From the NCBI GenBank assembly GCA_963660615.1, contig CAVKYE010000007.1, forward strand, positions 1 to 63,342: a stretch of DNA of 63,342 nt, written 5' to 3'. Under the pieces are notes generated by a model that searched no databases, was not told where the DNA came from, and was given only the letters and a program-made list of their open reading frames with translations. Below, piece by piece: positions 42,751 to 50,933 of the stretch; positions within the stretch are counted from its first letter, which is position 1; the number at the start of each line of letters is the position of its first letter. The stretch is from Coprosoma sp963660615. GTDB lineage: Bacteria > Bacillota_I > Bacilli_A > RF39 > UBA660. Both the position numbers and the translations under genes were made by a program.

Positions 42751-44160
42751 ATGAGAAATTTAAGTAAACATCAGAGAAATAATATAATAATTGGAGGACT
42801 GCTTTCTATAGTTTTGCTTATGATGGTAGGTTATGCCGCTTTTGCCTCTAAATTAAATATTTCTGGCACCAGTAATATAACTAGTAACTGGGATATAGAA
42901 ATTACTAATATTGAAAGTAAAAATATAGTAGGAAGTGCTTCTAATAGTAGTGATCCTACATATAGTGGATTAACAGCTACTTTTAATACTAATTTAGTAT
43001 CACCTGGGGATTCTATCACTTATGATATAACTGTTACTAATAAAGGTAGTTTGGATGCTACTTTAAAGAAAATAAATTTAAGTGATCCAAATAATGATGC
43101 AATTATTTTTAAAACAAGTGGACTTAAAGAAGGCGGAACTTTAGTAAGTGGTAATTCAGCAGTTCTTTCTATAAAAGTTACTTATGATAGTAGTGTGACT
43201 ACGCAACCTGATAATTTAACAGGGAATATTACAGCTACTTTGGAATTTGAACAAAATTTTTCGGGTACAGTTACACCAATAGATGGCATGAGTACATCTG
43301 ATTTAAAAGAATTAGTAGTAACATCAGGAGATGGATTATATGAAGATGATACTGAATCAGGAAGATATGTATATAGAGGAGCAGCCCCTGATAACTATAT
43401 AACACTAGGTTCTGATACATATAGAATAATTGCTGTCGAAAGTGATGGAACACTAAAAGTAATCAAAAATGGTAGTATTGGAAGTATGTTTTTTGATACA
43501 GCAAATGCAAGATATTCTACAGTAAGTACAGATTATTGCAATTCTCCTTATGGTTGTAAAGTATGGGGAAGTAAAACAACTACTTTAAATTCATCAGGAA
43601 GTAATGTAACAACAATGCCAAGAGAAGTGGGAGGAACAGAATATACACTGCCTGATAGCGAAGCAACACTAAATACATATTTAAATAATGATTGGTATAA
43701 TAGTTTAGATAGTAATGTTAAATCAAAAGTAGTAACACATATGTTTAATGTAGGAGTAACAAATATAAATGAAACGAGCCTTTCAAATACAATAACCCAA
43801 GAACAAGCATATAAATGGAGTGGTAAAGTGGGATTGATGAACGTAAGTGACTATGTAAAAGCCTCAACAAATTCATCATGTACGAGTGTAAGTGAATATT
43901 ATAGTAATTCAAGTTGTTATAATAATAGTGCAACACATAACTGGATATTTGCAGGACCTGCTGCAAAGACGTATTCTTGGACAATCGCGCCTTATTCTCA
44001 CTCGACCGCTTACTATGTGTTCTATGTCGGCAGCGGCGGCTACGTCGGGGGCGACCTTGCCTACTACCACGGCTACGGCGCGGCGCCAGTTCTCTATCTG
44101 TCATCTAACATCCAATTAAGTGGAAAAGGGACTTCAGGAGAACCATATATAATCAGTTAA
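42751..44160 (+). CDS. TasA/SipW-type exported protein with variable lectin-like C-terminal module
   Basis: 469 residues. Signal segment GGLLSIVLLMMVGYAAFASKL is of the SipW-dependent (TasA/CalY) kind, followed by a beta-sandwich (about 40-172, VSPGDSITYDITVTNKG). The C-terminal module (about 179-469; TSDLKELVVTSGDGLY, RYVYRGAAPDNYITLGSDTYRIIAV, CKVWGS, LNTYLNNDWYNSL, KVGLMNVSDYVKAST, APVLYLSSNI, GEPYIIS) is shared with the pilin-like gene at 48534 although the N-terminal parts differ. From codon 413 to about 448 codon use changes completely (GC about 63%, mainly NNC). Surface display and hypervariability are inferences. RBS GGGAGGGAG. Confidence 0.8.
   Translation: MRNLSKHQRNNIIIGGLLSIVLLMMVGYAAFASKLNISGTSNITSNWDIEITNIESKNIVGSASNSSDPTYSGLTATFNTNLVSPGDSITYDITVTNKGSLDATLKKINLSDPNNDAIIFKTSGLKEGGTLVSGNSAVLSIKVTYDSSVTTQPDNLTGNITATLEFEQNFSGTVTPIDGMSTSDLKELVVTSGDGLYEDDTESGRYVYRGAAPDNYITLGSDTYRIIAVESDGTLKVIKNGSIGSMFFDTANARYSTVSTDYCNSPYGCKVWGSKTTTLNSSGSNVTTMPREVGGTEYTLPDSEATLNTYLNNDWYNSLDSNVKSKVVTHMFNVGVTNINETSLSNTITQEQAYKWSGKVGLMNVSDYVKASTNSSCTSVSEYYSNSSCYNNSATHNWIFAGPAAKTYSWTIAPYSHSTAYYVFYVGSGGYVGGDLAYYHGYGAAPVLYLSSNIQLSGKGTSGEPYIIS
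43987..44094 (+). other. GC-rich putative variable region
   Basis: 36 codons, 68 of 108 bases G or C by hand count, in a gene otherwise near 35%. Eighteen of the codons end in C after two varied bases (GGC, TAC, CAC, GAC, GCC, AGC, ACC). This is what mutated AAC codons look like in diversity-generating retroelement targets. Framework words before it (TATTCTTGGACAATC) and after it (TCATCTAA) are shared with the gene at 48534. Confidence 0.55.
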
Positions 44161-44192
44161 TACAAAGAATAATAATTGAAGAACATTCGTAA

Positions 44193-44282
44193 GCCTCCTT
44201 TAGGAGGTGCATGAGCGGGACGAGCGATAGCGAAAGTCTCGCCTAGAATTGTTCACATGCTGCGATTAAGCAGTATGTGAAC
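44193..44282 (+). repeat. Cluster of three GC-rich hairpins after the variable gene
   Basis: GCCTCC/GGAGGT (44193-44208); GCGGGAC (44215-44221) with GTCTCGC (44236-44242); GTTCACATGCTGC (44251-44263) with GCAGTATGTGAAC (44270-44282), a 13-bp stem with loop GATTAA. No T run follows, so none is a terminator. Confidence 0.65.
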
Positions 44283-44319
44283 TGAAAAAAATAAAAAAAT
44301 ATAGGGCTTGACCTTGTAT

Positions 44320-44361
44320 AATATGGTGTGTAAATTATTAAAATTGCATACCATATTTTTT
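44320..44361 (+). terminator. Strong terminator or attenuator
   Basis: AATATGGTGTGTAA (44320-44333) with TTGCATACCATATT (44344-44357), 14 continuous pairs, followed by T. A TATAAT overlaps its 5' edge. Confidence 0.75.
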
Positions 44362-44385
44362 ATATGGATTAAAGGAGGAATAAAA

Positions 44386-44526
44386 ATGCAAAGTTTAAAA
44401 TTAATTGATTATATTAAAAAAAGATTAGATGATATGTACCTTGTTATGTGTGCTATAAAAAAAGAGAAGTTATTGAAAATATGGATATTTATTGCTGGTA
44501 TTAATAAAAGGGAATTAGATGATTAG
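44386..44526 (+). CDS. Small orphan protein
   Basis: 46 residues (IDYIKKRLDDMYLVMCAIKK, ending AGINKRELDD) with a full AAAGGAGG site. Helical. Not recognised; it may be a truncated remnant. A further 17-codon frame (44518-44571) follows and is not supported. Confidence 0.5.
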   Translation: MQSLKLIDYIKKRLDDMYLVMCAIKKEKLLKIWIFIAGINKRELDD

Positions 44527-44621
44527 AATAGATAGACCATTTAATAATAGATATTGTTTAGATACATTTTAAAATTTTAAATCAAGGGGGAAAGTATATT
44601 ATTTTTTGACAGGTTTTTAGT

Positions 44622-44650
44622 TTGCATTTATTTTAAAAATATTCTATAAT
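44622..44650 (+). promoter_or_regulatory. Promoter
   Basis: TTGCAT (44622-44627), 17-bp spacer, TATAAT (44645-44650). Confidence 0.7.
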
Positions 44651-44665
44651 GTTTTTGGTGATTTT

Positions 44666-46117
44666 ATGAATCAAGCTCAAGCACTTTATGAAGCTATATC
44701 TAAATTAGAAACAAAGGAAGAGATTTTGAAGATGCTTCCAAATAAGAATTTACCTTATTATAAGGAAGTTATGATGGATATCATTAAAAAATTGCGGTAT
44801 GATGTTTATGAACTTACTAGGTTAGGTGATGATGAAAAGGAAACTCTTGATTATTTGAGGTTGCTTAATTTACAAATTGCTGTTTGTGAAGATTATGTAA
44901 GGGAAGAGAAAGTTAAACTTGATGATGAGATTAATTTTGTTTTTGCTACTAGTGTTTTTGGTAATATATATGCTTTTTCTGATATTGAGTCTATTTCTCC
45001 GGAGTTTTATGATCGTATTTTAAAATGTTTGGATGAGATGCGTAGTAGGAATGATACTTTTGATGTTTCTAAAAGTAGGGTTTTTAGTAATAATGGTAAT
45101 ATTAATGGGGTAATCGAAAGGAAAGGTTATCAGGTAAGAATTCTTTATAGACAACTTGATTATAATACGATATATATTTTTCGTATTAAGGTTAAGAAGA
45201 GTGATAATGATAAGAAGGATTATTTGGATGTTGTAAATAGATGTAAGCTTACTGATAGACAGTTTAATGAGTTTAAATTGAATTTTCTTGATGAAAAGTT
45301 TAAGAAGGATATTTTGTCTTTAAATAAGAAAGTTTCTTTGGATATTATAAATTATTTGGTGAATAATAAAAGGGGCGAGAAGCATTTTGATGTTAGACTT
45401 GATTGTACAAACGATTCTTTGGGTGAAACAGACTCTTTCCATAAGAAGGATTCTTTGGATGATTTGCTTAAAAAGATTAAGTCTGAGGATTCTCTTTGGT
45501 ATAGGATGTATATTCTTTTTAAAGAGATTGGATTGTCTTCTAAATTGGATAGGAAAAATAAGACATCTTTAAGGAATATTGGCTTTTTTGATTGGGTTGA
45601 GGAACAAAATGATTTGCATGAAAAGGGTCTTCTTTCTTTTGATAAGGTAAAACTTTTAGAAAAGGCTGGTTTTGTTTTTTCTTCTTTGGAGGATAAAAAT
45701 GAGGGTAAGAACGATAAAAAATGGATGATTAATTATTCTTTGGCTTGTGATTATTATAAAAAGCACGGTAATTTGCTTATTCCAAGTAAGTATAAGGTTT
45801 CTTTTGATGGTGCTGTTTATAATTTGGGTAGTTGGATAGCTACACAAAGAAATAGGTATAGAAGTGGTAAGTTATCTTCTTTTAGGGTTGATAAGTTAAA
45901 TGAGATTGGTATGGTGTGGAGAATTCATAAAACGTCTTTACGTACTCCTAAGAATTTTGTTTTGTTTACGCCGGGTAAGGTTTCTATGAAGGCGGATGTT
46001 TCTAGTATTTCAGATTCTATTTCGAAGGTTTATGGTACTTTACTTAAGATGGATGACGATAAGCTTGATGAGTTTATGCTTATGTGTGAAAATGATGATT
46101 TAAGAAAGAACAGGTAG
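44666..46117 (+). CDS. Protein with RelE-like segment and C-terminal helicase-associated (HA) domain
   Basis: 483 residues. A helical N-terminal part, then a segment about 100-200 (FVFATSVFGNIYAF, YQVRILYRQLDYNTIYIFRIKVKK, DYLDVVNRCKL) reminiscent of RelE/ParE-type toxins. The C-terminal region (about 352-420: WMINYSLACDYYKKHGNLLIPSKYK, LGSWIATQRNRYRSGKLS, LNEIGMVW) is a clear HA domain (PF03457 type), normally found attached to helicases. No helicase is present. The toxin likeness is an inference. Confidence 0.65.
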   Translation: MNQAQALYEAISKLETKEEILKMLPNKNLPYYKEVMMDIIKKLRYDVYELTRLGDDEKETLDYLRLLNLQIAVCEDYVREEKVKLDDEINFVFATSVFGNIYAFSDIESISPEFYDRILKCLDEMRSRNDTFDVSKSRVFSNNGNINGVIERKGYQVRILYRQLDYNTIYIFRIKVKKSDNDKKDYLDVVNRCKLTDRQFNEFKLNFLDEKFKKDILSLNKKVSLDIINYLVNNKRGEKHFDVRLDCTNDSLGETDSFHKKDSLDDLLKKIKSEDSLWYRMYILFKEIGLSSKLDRKNKTSLRNIGFFDWVEEQNDLHEKGLLSFDKVKLLEKAGFVFSSLEDKNEGKNDKKWMINYSLACDYYKKHGNLLIPSKYKVSFDGAVYNLGSWIATQRNRYRSGKLSSFRVDKLNEIGMVWRIHKTSLRTPKNFVLFTPGKVSMKADVSSISDSISKVYGTLLKMDDDKLDEFMLMCENDDLRKNR

Positions 46118-46120
46118 TAC

Positions 46121-46149
46121 TTGACAAGGCTATAAAAATAAAGTAAAAT
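46121..46149 (+). promoter_or_regulatory. glyQS promoter
   Basis: TTGACA (46121-46126), 17-bp spacer, TAAAAT (46144-46149). Confidence 0.8.
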
Positions 46150-46152
46150 TAA

Positions 46153-46187
46153 GACGTGTTTAGTTGGAACTAAGTGTTCTTTTTTTG
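46153..46187 (+). promoter_or_regulatory. Short hairpin-T7 leader of glyQS
   Basis: TTAGTT and AACTAA separated by GG, flanked by AGA/TCT across an internal loop, then T7. It looks like an attenuator, but T-box sequence (GGTGGTACCGCG) is absent. Confidence 0.45.
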
Positions 46188-46210
46188 ATTTTAAAGGAGT
46201 GATTTTTTTA

Positions 46211-47575
46211 ATGGTAACGATGGAGAAACTTACGAATTTGTGTAAGCAGTATGGTTTTATATTTCAGGGTAGTGAGATTTATGGTGGTCTTGCGAATACT
46301 TGGGATTATGGCCCTCTTGGGGTAGAGGTTAAAAATAATGTTAAGAAGGCTTGGTGGCAGAAGTTTATAAGAGAAAGTAAAGATAGTTATGGTGTTGATG
46401 CGGCTATTTTGATGAATAGTGATGTATGGAAGGCTTCTGGTCATGTTGATAGTTTTTCTGATCCTTTGGTTGATTGTAAGGAATGTAAGACTAGACATAG
46501 GGCTGATCATTTGATTGAGGATTTTGATAGTTCTATTATTGCGGATAAGATGTCTAATGATGAGATGATTAAGTTTATTTGTGATAATCATATTAAGTGT
46601 CCTAATTGTGGCAAGAGTAATTTTACGGATATTAGGGAATTTAATTTGATGTTTAAGACTGAAAGAGGTGTTACTGCTTTAAGTAAAAATACTATTTATT
46701 TAAGGCCTGAGACGGCTCAAGGTGAGTTTGTGAATTTCTTAAATGTTCAAAGGACTATGAGGGCTAAGGTGCCTTTTGGTATTGGTCAGATTGGTAAGGC
46801 TTTTAGAAATGAAATTACTCCTGGTAATTTTACTTTTAGAACACTTGAGTTTGAACAGATGGAGCATCAATTTTTCTGTAAACCTGGTACTGATAGTGAT
46901 TATTATAATGAGTATAAGAAGAAAGAAATGGATTTTTTTGTTAGTTTAGGGATTAATGAGGATAAGCTTAGATTCCATGATCATGATAAGCTTGCACATT
47001 ATGCTAAAGAGGCTTGTGATGTTGAGTATGAGTTTGATTTTGGTTTTAGTGAGATTGCAGGAACTCATAATAGAACTGATTATGATTTGAAACGTCATGA
47101 GGAATATTCTGGTAAGGTTATGCAGTATTTGGATCCTTTGACTAATGAAAGGTATACCCCTTATGTTATTGAGTCATCTATTGGCTGTGATAGGGCTGTA
47201 CTTGCTTTCTTGGCTGATGCTTATAGGGAAGAGGTACTTTCTGATGGTAGTGTTCGTGAGGTTATGAGTTTTCATCCTTTCCTTGCTCCTTATAAGGTAG
47301 CTATTCTTCCTTTGGTTAAGAAACATCATAGCGAAAAGGCACTTGAAGTATTTAATATGTTATCTAAAGAATTTATGTGTTCTTATGATGAGACTGGAAA
47401 TATTGGTAAGAGGTATAGAAGACAAGATGTTTCTGGTACGCCTTACTGCTTAACGGTTGATGATGAAACTATTAATAATGGTACAGTTACTATTAGAGAT
47501 AGGGATACAATGGAACAGATTACTTTGAATTTAGATGAGGTTTCAAAGTATATAAATGATAAATTAAAGTTTTAA
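46211..47575 (+). CDS. glyQS: Glycyl-tRNA synthetase (single-chain, class II)
   Basis: 454 residues from ATG 46211; the open frame extends to a GTG at 46199 that lies on the ribosome site AAAGGAG. Motifs: LANTWDYGPLGVEVKNNVKKAWW, zinc ligands CKEC and CPNC, LRPETAQGEFVNF, QIGKAFRNEITPGNFTFRTLEFEQMEHQFF, and ESSIGCDRAVLAFL. Alpha2-type enzyme as in B. subtilis relatives and eukaryotes, not the alpha-beta form. Confidence 0.96.
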   Translation: MVTMEKLTNLCKQYGFIFQGSEIYGGLANTWDYGPLGVEVKNNVKKAWWQKFIRESKDSYGVDAAILMNSDVWKASGHVDSFSDPLVDCKECKTRHRADHLIEDFDSSIIADKMSNDEMIKFICDNHIKCPNCGKSNFTDIREFNLMFKTERGVTALSKNTIYLRPETAQGEFVNFLNVQRTMRAKVPFGIGQIGKAFRNEITPGNFTFRTLEFEQMEHQFFCKPGTDSDYYNEYKKKEMDFFVSLGINEDKLRFHDHDKLAHYAKEACDVEYEFDFGFSEIAGTHNRTDYDLKRHEEYSGKVMQYLDPLTNERYTPYVIESSIGCDRAVLAFLADAYREEVLSDGSVREVMSFHPFLAPYKVAILPLVKKHHSEKALEVFNMLSKEFMCSYDETGNIGKRYRRQDVSGTPYCLTVDDETINNGTVTIRDRDTMEQITLNLDEVSKYINDKLKF

Positions 47576-47594
47576 AGCCAGTTTGGCTTTTTTT
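47574..47594 (+). terminator. glyQS terminator
   Basis: AAAGCCA, loop GTT, TGGCTTT, further T. Confidence 0.85.
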
Positions 47595-47646
47595 CACTCA
47601 TTTTTGTGACTAAATTATATAAAATTTATAGAAGGAGCGTGATATT

Positions 47647-48345
47647 ATAACGTACACTGATTTTTTAATTAGAATTGTAATTGCTTTATGTTTGAGTTTT
47701 TTTGTAGGTTTGGAAAGACAGTGGCGAAGGAGAGCTGTTGGTCTTAGGACTAATGTTTTGGTATGTTTAGGAGCATTTTTATTTGTTGCTTCTCCAGTTA
47801 TGCTTGACATGACTAGCGATATGAAGATTGCAGCTCAGGTTGTATCTGGTATTGGTTTTTTAGGTGCAGGTGTTATTCTTAAGGACGGAGCAAATATTAG
47901 AGGATTAAATACAGCTGCTACTTTATGGTGTAATGCAGCTATTGGTGTATTATGTGCTTATGGTCTTGTTTTAGAGGCTGCTACTGGTGCGGGATTTATT
48001 TTAGTGGCTAATATTATTTTGAGATATATAACTAAGAAGGTAACTAATATTACTGATAATATTTATAGTAAAAATTATGTGATAACAATTGTCCTTTCTA
48101 AGAGTAAGGAAATTGTTCTTAGGACTACTTTTATTCAGATGATTAATGAATCAGATATCAAATTAAATAGTATGGAGACACAGGAACAGGCTGATGATAA
48201 AATTAAAATTATTGCGGATATTACGGCTGGTGGTTCTTCTAAAAATGAGATGGATCATATTATAACTCGTTTTACTATGGAACCGGGAGTTTATTATGTT
48301 GGGTATAAGAAAAGTGAGAATGATTCTGATGATGAGGATAATTAA
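47647..48345 (+). CDS. MgtC/SapB family membrane protein, apparent AUA start
   Basis: 232 residues. Motifs LSFFVGLERQWRRRAVGLRTNVLVCLGAFLFV, GIGFLGAGVILKDGANIRGLNTAATLWCNAAIGVLCAYG are those of MgtC. A start at the TTG 47692 would remove most of helix 1. In frame upstream, the only candidates between the stop at 47629 and there are ATT 47644 and ATA 47647; AGGAG is 9 bases before the ATA, the same spacing and context as at yqzL, where ATG stands in that place. MgtC proteins act in Mg2+ homeostasis; the C-terminal ACT-like domain is present. Confidence 0.85.
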   Translation: MTYTDFLIRIVIALCLSFFVGLERQWRRRAVGLRTNVLVCLGAFLFVASPVMLDMTSDMKIAAQVVSGIGFLGAGVILKDGANIRGLNTAATLWCNAAIGVLCAYGLVLEAATGAGFILVANIILRYITKKVTNITDNIYSKNYVITIVLSKSKEIVLRTTFIQMINESDIKLNSMETQEQADDKIKIIADITAGGSSKNEMDHIITRFTMEPGVYYVGYKKSENDSDDEDN

Positions 48346-48466
48346 AATTATCTTTTTTTATATAATAGGAATTTTTAAGAAGTTTTGGTGCAATAATTTG
48401 AGAATATATGATAGTTTTAAAAATATATTTTGGGCAATTTTTTTGTAAAGATTTTTTTGAAAAGTA

Positions 48467-48501
48467 TTTTGGTCATGTAGGATATGTGATATACTTATAA
48501 T
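48467..48501 (+). promoter_or_regulatory. Promoter of the second pilin-like gene
   Basis: TATACT (48490-48495) and TATAAT (48496-48501) in tandem; the -35 (TTTTGG 48467-48472) is weak. Confidence 0.45.
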
Positions 48502-48533
48502 AGGGGAAAAGCTTTAAGGAGAGTGGGAGTAAT

Positions 48534-49862
48534 ATGAATAAAAAAGGATTTACACTTGTAGAATTACTTGCGGTTATTGTTATACTTGCAATAGTTGCTT
48601 TAGTAACTACACCAGCAATTTTAAATGTAATTAATAATTCTAGATTAGAAGGTGCTAAGGATAAGGCTTGGGGTGTTATTAATTCGGTTAAAAGTGCTTA
48701 TGCTCAGGCTCAAATGAGTGGCTATGAGGATTCTACAGGTAATGGAGTAAGTGTAAGTGGAGAGAATCTTATGGTTACATTTAGTAATGGAGCTGAGGCT
48801 TTTGGTAGTAAAAAAATAACTATGACAGGTGAAAGACCAACAAGTGGTACGGTAACTATTAATAAAACAACTGGGACTATAACATGTACCGATTTATATT
48901 TCAAAGAAAATGGAACTTTTTATTGTACTAGTTCGGATGGAAAATCAATGAAATGTGATAAAGAAAGTAGTGCTTCTAAAGGAATGCGTACATCTGATTT
49001 AAAAGAATTGGTAGTAACTAAAGGAGATGGATTATATGCTGATTCTACAGAAGCAGGTAGATATGTATATAGGGGTGCAAACCCTAATAATTATATAACT
49101 TTAGGCTCTGATATGTATAGGATAATTGCTGTTGAAAATGATGGGACTTTAAAGGTTATTAGAAATGGTAGTATTGGGGATATAGCCTTTGATACAGCGG
49201 GAGCTAGATATTCTACTACTGATATAGATTATTGTAATTATTCAGAATCTGGTTGTAAAGTATGGGGAAGTAAAACAACCATGTTAGATTCATCAGGAAA
49301 TAATGTATCACAAATGCCAAGGGAAGTAGGTGGATCATCGTATAATCTTCCTGAAGCAGAATCAACATTAAATACATATTTAAATAACACATGGCTAAAT
49401 ACATTATCTACAGATGTACAAAATAAAATAACAAGTCATACGTTTAATGTAGGAGTTGTATATCCAGATGATACTGCTCAAACATTAGCTACAGATGTGT
49501 CACAGGAACAAGCGTATAAATGGAAAGGTAAAGTAGGACTTATGAATCCAAGCGATTATGTAAAAGCTTCAACAAATTCAGCATGTACAAGTATATATTC
49601 ATATTGGCATACTTCAAGTTGTTATGATAATGGTGCAATGTACAACTGGATGTATGTAGGACCTGCAAGTAGTTCATATTCTTGGACAATCTCGTCTTAT
49701 TCTACTTCAGATGCTGGTGGTGTGTTCTTTGTTTATATGGATGGTGACCTCAACTACTACGATGCTTACAGTTCTCGTGGAGTTGCTCCAGTATTATTTT
49801 TATCATCTAATATTAAATTAAAAGGAGAGGGAACAACAAATACACCTTATGAGATATCGTAA
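48534..49862 (+). CDS. Type IV pilin-like protein with variable lectin-like C-terminal module
   Basis: 442 residues. Prepilin leader MNKKG|FTLVELLAVIVILAIVALVTTPAIL with Glu5, so a class III signal peptide cleaved before Phe. First domain to about 150, then the shared module beginning SDLKELVVTKGDGLY and RYVYRGANPNNYITLGSDMYRIIAV, with CKVWGS, LNTYLNNTWLNTL and APVLFLSSNI. It is closely similar to the last 290 residues of the protein at 42751; the pilin N terminus replaces the TasA-like one. RBS TTTAAGGAGAG. Confidence 0.82.
   Translation: MNKKGFTLVELLAVIVILAIVALVTTPAILNVINNSRLEGAKDKAWGVINSVKSAYAQAQMSGYEDSTGNGVSVSGENLMVTFSNGAEAFGSKKITMTGERPTSGTVTINKTTGTITCTDLYFKENGTFYCTSSDGKSMKCDKESSASKGMRTSDLKELVVTKGDGLYADSTEAGRYVYRGANPNNYITLGSDMYRIIAVENDGTLKVIRNGSIGDIAFDTAGARYSTTDIDYCNYSESGCKVWGSKTTMLDSSGNNVSQMPREVGGSSYNLPEAESTLNTYLNNTWLNTLSTDVQNKITSHTFNVGVVYPDDTAQTLATDVSQEQAYKWKGKVGLMNPSDYVKASTNSACTSIYSYWHTSSCYDNGAMYNWMYVGPASSSYSWTISSYSTSDAGGVFFVYMDGDLNYYDAYSSRGVAPVLFLSSNIKLKGEGTTNTPYEIS
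49692..49793 (+). other. Counterpart of the variable region
   Basis: Aligned with 43987-44094: shared framework W-T-I, Y-S, V-F-x-V, G-D-L, Y-Y, APVL. Differences include AAC in place of GCC at the same position and GAT/GCT for CAC/GGC. Less GC-rich, with NNT as well as NNC codons. Confidence 0.5.
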
Positions 49863-49897
49863 AAAATATATAAATATATATCATAAAAAAATTTGAA

Positions 49898-49927
49898 AAG
49901 AGGAGACTTAAACATTAGTTTCTTTTT
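49898..49927 (+). terminator. Terminator
   Basis: AAGAGGAGACT (49898-49908) with AGTTTCTTTTT (49917-49927), 11 pairs with three G-T, then T. Confidence 0.65.
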
Positions 49928-50015
49928 TTATGTCAATATTGTTTAAAAAAAATTTAATATTTAATGTAAAATGTGTTATAGAAAAGAAATTTTCTAAAGG
50001 GGGTATAATATAATT

Positions 50016-50933
50016 ATGAATATTGAAATTGAAGATTTACTTCAAAAAATAAATAATGAAGTTGATATAATATCTGATAAATTAAATTTATCAAGTGAAA
50101 TGTTGTATTCAAAAGAAATTAATAAATTAAATAGTTTAATAGGATTAAAAGAAGTAAAGGAAGAGGTAAATAAACTTGTGAATTATTTAATATTTATGCA
50201 AAAAGTAAAAAATGAAGTAATTTTGGATAGGATAAATTTAAATATGATTTTTAAAGGTAATCCAGGGACAGGTAAAACAACTGTTGCAAGAATTATAGCT
50301 AATGTATTATATGATCTTGGCTATATAAAAAATAATACATTTAAAGAGGCTACGCCTAGGGATTTTATAGCGGGTTATGTGGGGCAGACAGCGATTAAAA
50401 CGCAGGAACTTTTAGAAGAATATTCTGGTGGATTAATATTTGTTGATGAGGCATATGGATTTGTTGCTAAAGATAACGAAAATAATTTTTCTGATGATGC
50501 GTTTACGGAAATTATTAAAGAAATGGAGAAAAAGGAGACTGCTTTTATATTTGCAGGATATAATGATGAAATGGATGACTTTTTAAATCTTAATCAGGGT
50601 ATTAAGTCAAGAATAGGATATATTATAGATTTTAAAGATTATTCGGAAGAAGAGTTGTTAGAAATGTTTTTAAAAAAAATTAAAGAAAGTAATTTGAAAA
50701 TAACTGAATCTTCTTTGAATTTAATAAAATATATAATAAAAGTGGAAAAACAAGAAAAAAACTTTGGAAATGGTCGTATGATTGATAATTTGTATAATAA
50801 AATTATAATTGAACATGCTTCTATTAATAAGAAAGAAAATGATATTGAGAAACTTTTGATAATTACAGATGATTCAATAAAACGTGTGATTGATAAGAAT
50901 TATAAAGGGGTGAGGGAATGTCAAATAGATTAA
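50016..50933 (+). CDS. spoVK: SpoVK/CbxX-type AAA ATPase
   Basis: 305 residues. A helical lead, then Walker A GNPGTGKTTVARII, Walker B LIFVDEAYGF, sensor 1 FIFAGYNDEMDDFLNLNQGIKSRI and arginine finger region. The CbxX/CfxQ/SpoVK family has GYVGQTAIKTQE, also present. SpoVK is made in mother cells; but paralogues occur in other roles, so the sporulation call relies on context. RBS AAAGGGGG. Confidence 0.82.
   Translation: MNIEIEDLLQKINNEVDIISDKLNLSSEMLYSKEINKLNSLIGLKEVKEEVNKLVNYLIFMQKVKNEVILDRINLNMIFKGNPGTGKTTVARIIANVLYDLGYIKNNTFKEATPRDFIAGYVGQTAIKTQELLEEYSGGLIFVDEAYGFVAKDNENNFSDDAFTEIIKEMEKKETAFIFAGYNDEMDDFLNLNQGIKSRIGYIIDFKDYSEEELLEMFLKKIKESNLKITESSLNLIKYIIKVEKQEKNFGNGRMIDNLYNKIIIEHASINKKENDIEKLLIITDDSIKRVIDKNYKGVRECQID

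Noticed and set aside
44606..44611. TTGACA as -35 for the HA-domain gene
   Set aside because: 33 bases from the TATAAT; TTGCAT at 44622 has the right 17-bp spacing.
42751..49862. A complete DGR in this window
   Set aside because: No reverse transcriptase motif and no second copy resembling 43987-44094 as a template were seen; only the target-like features are present.
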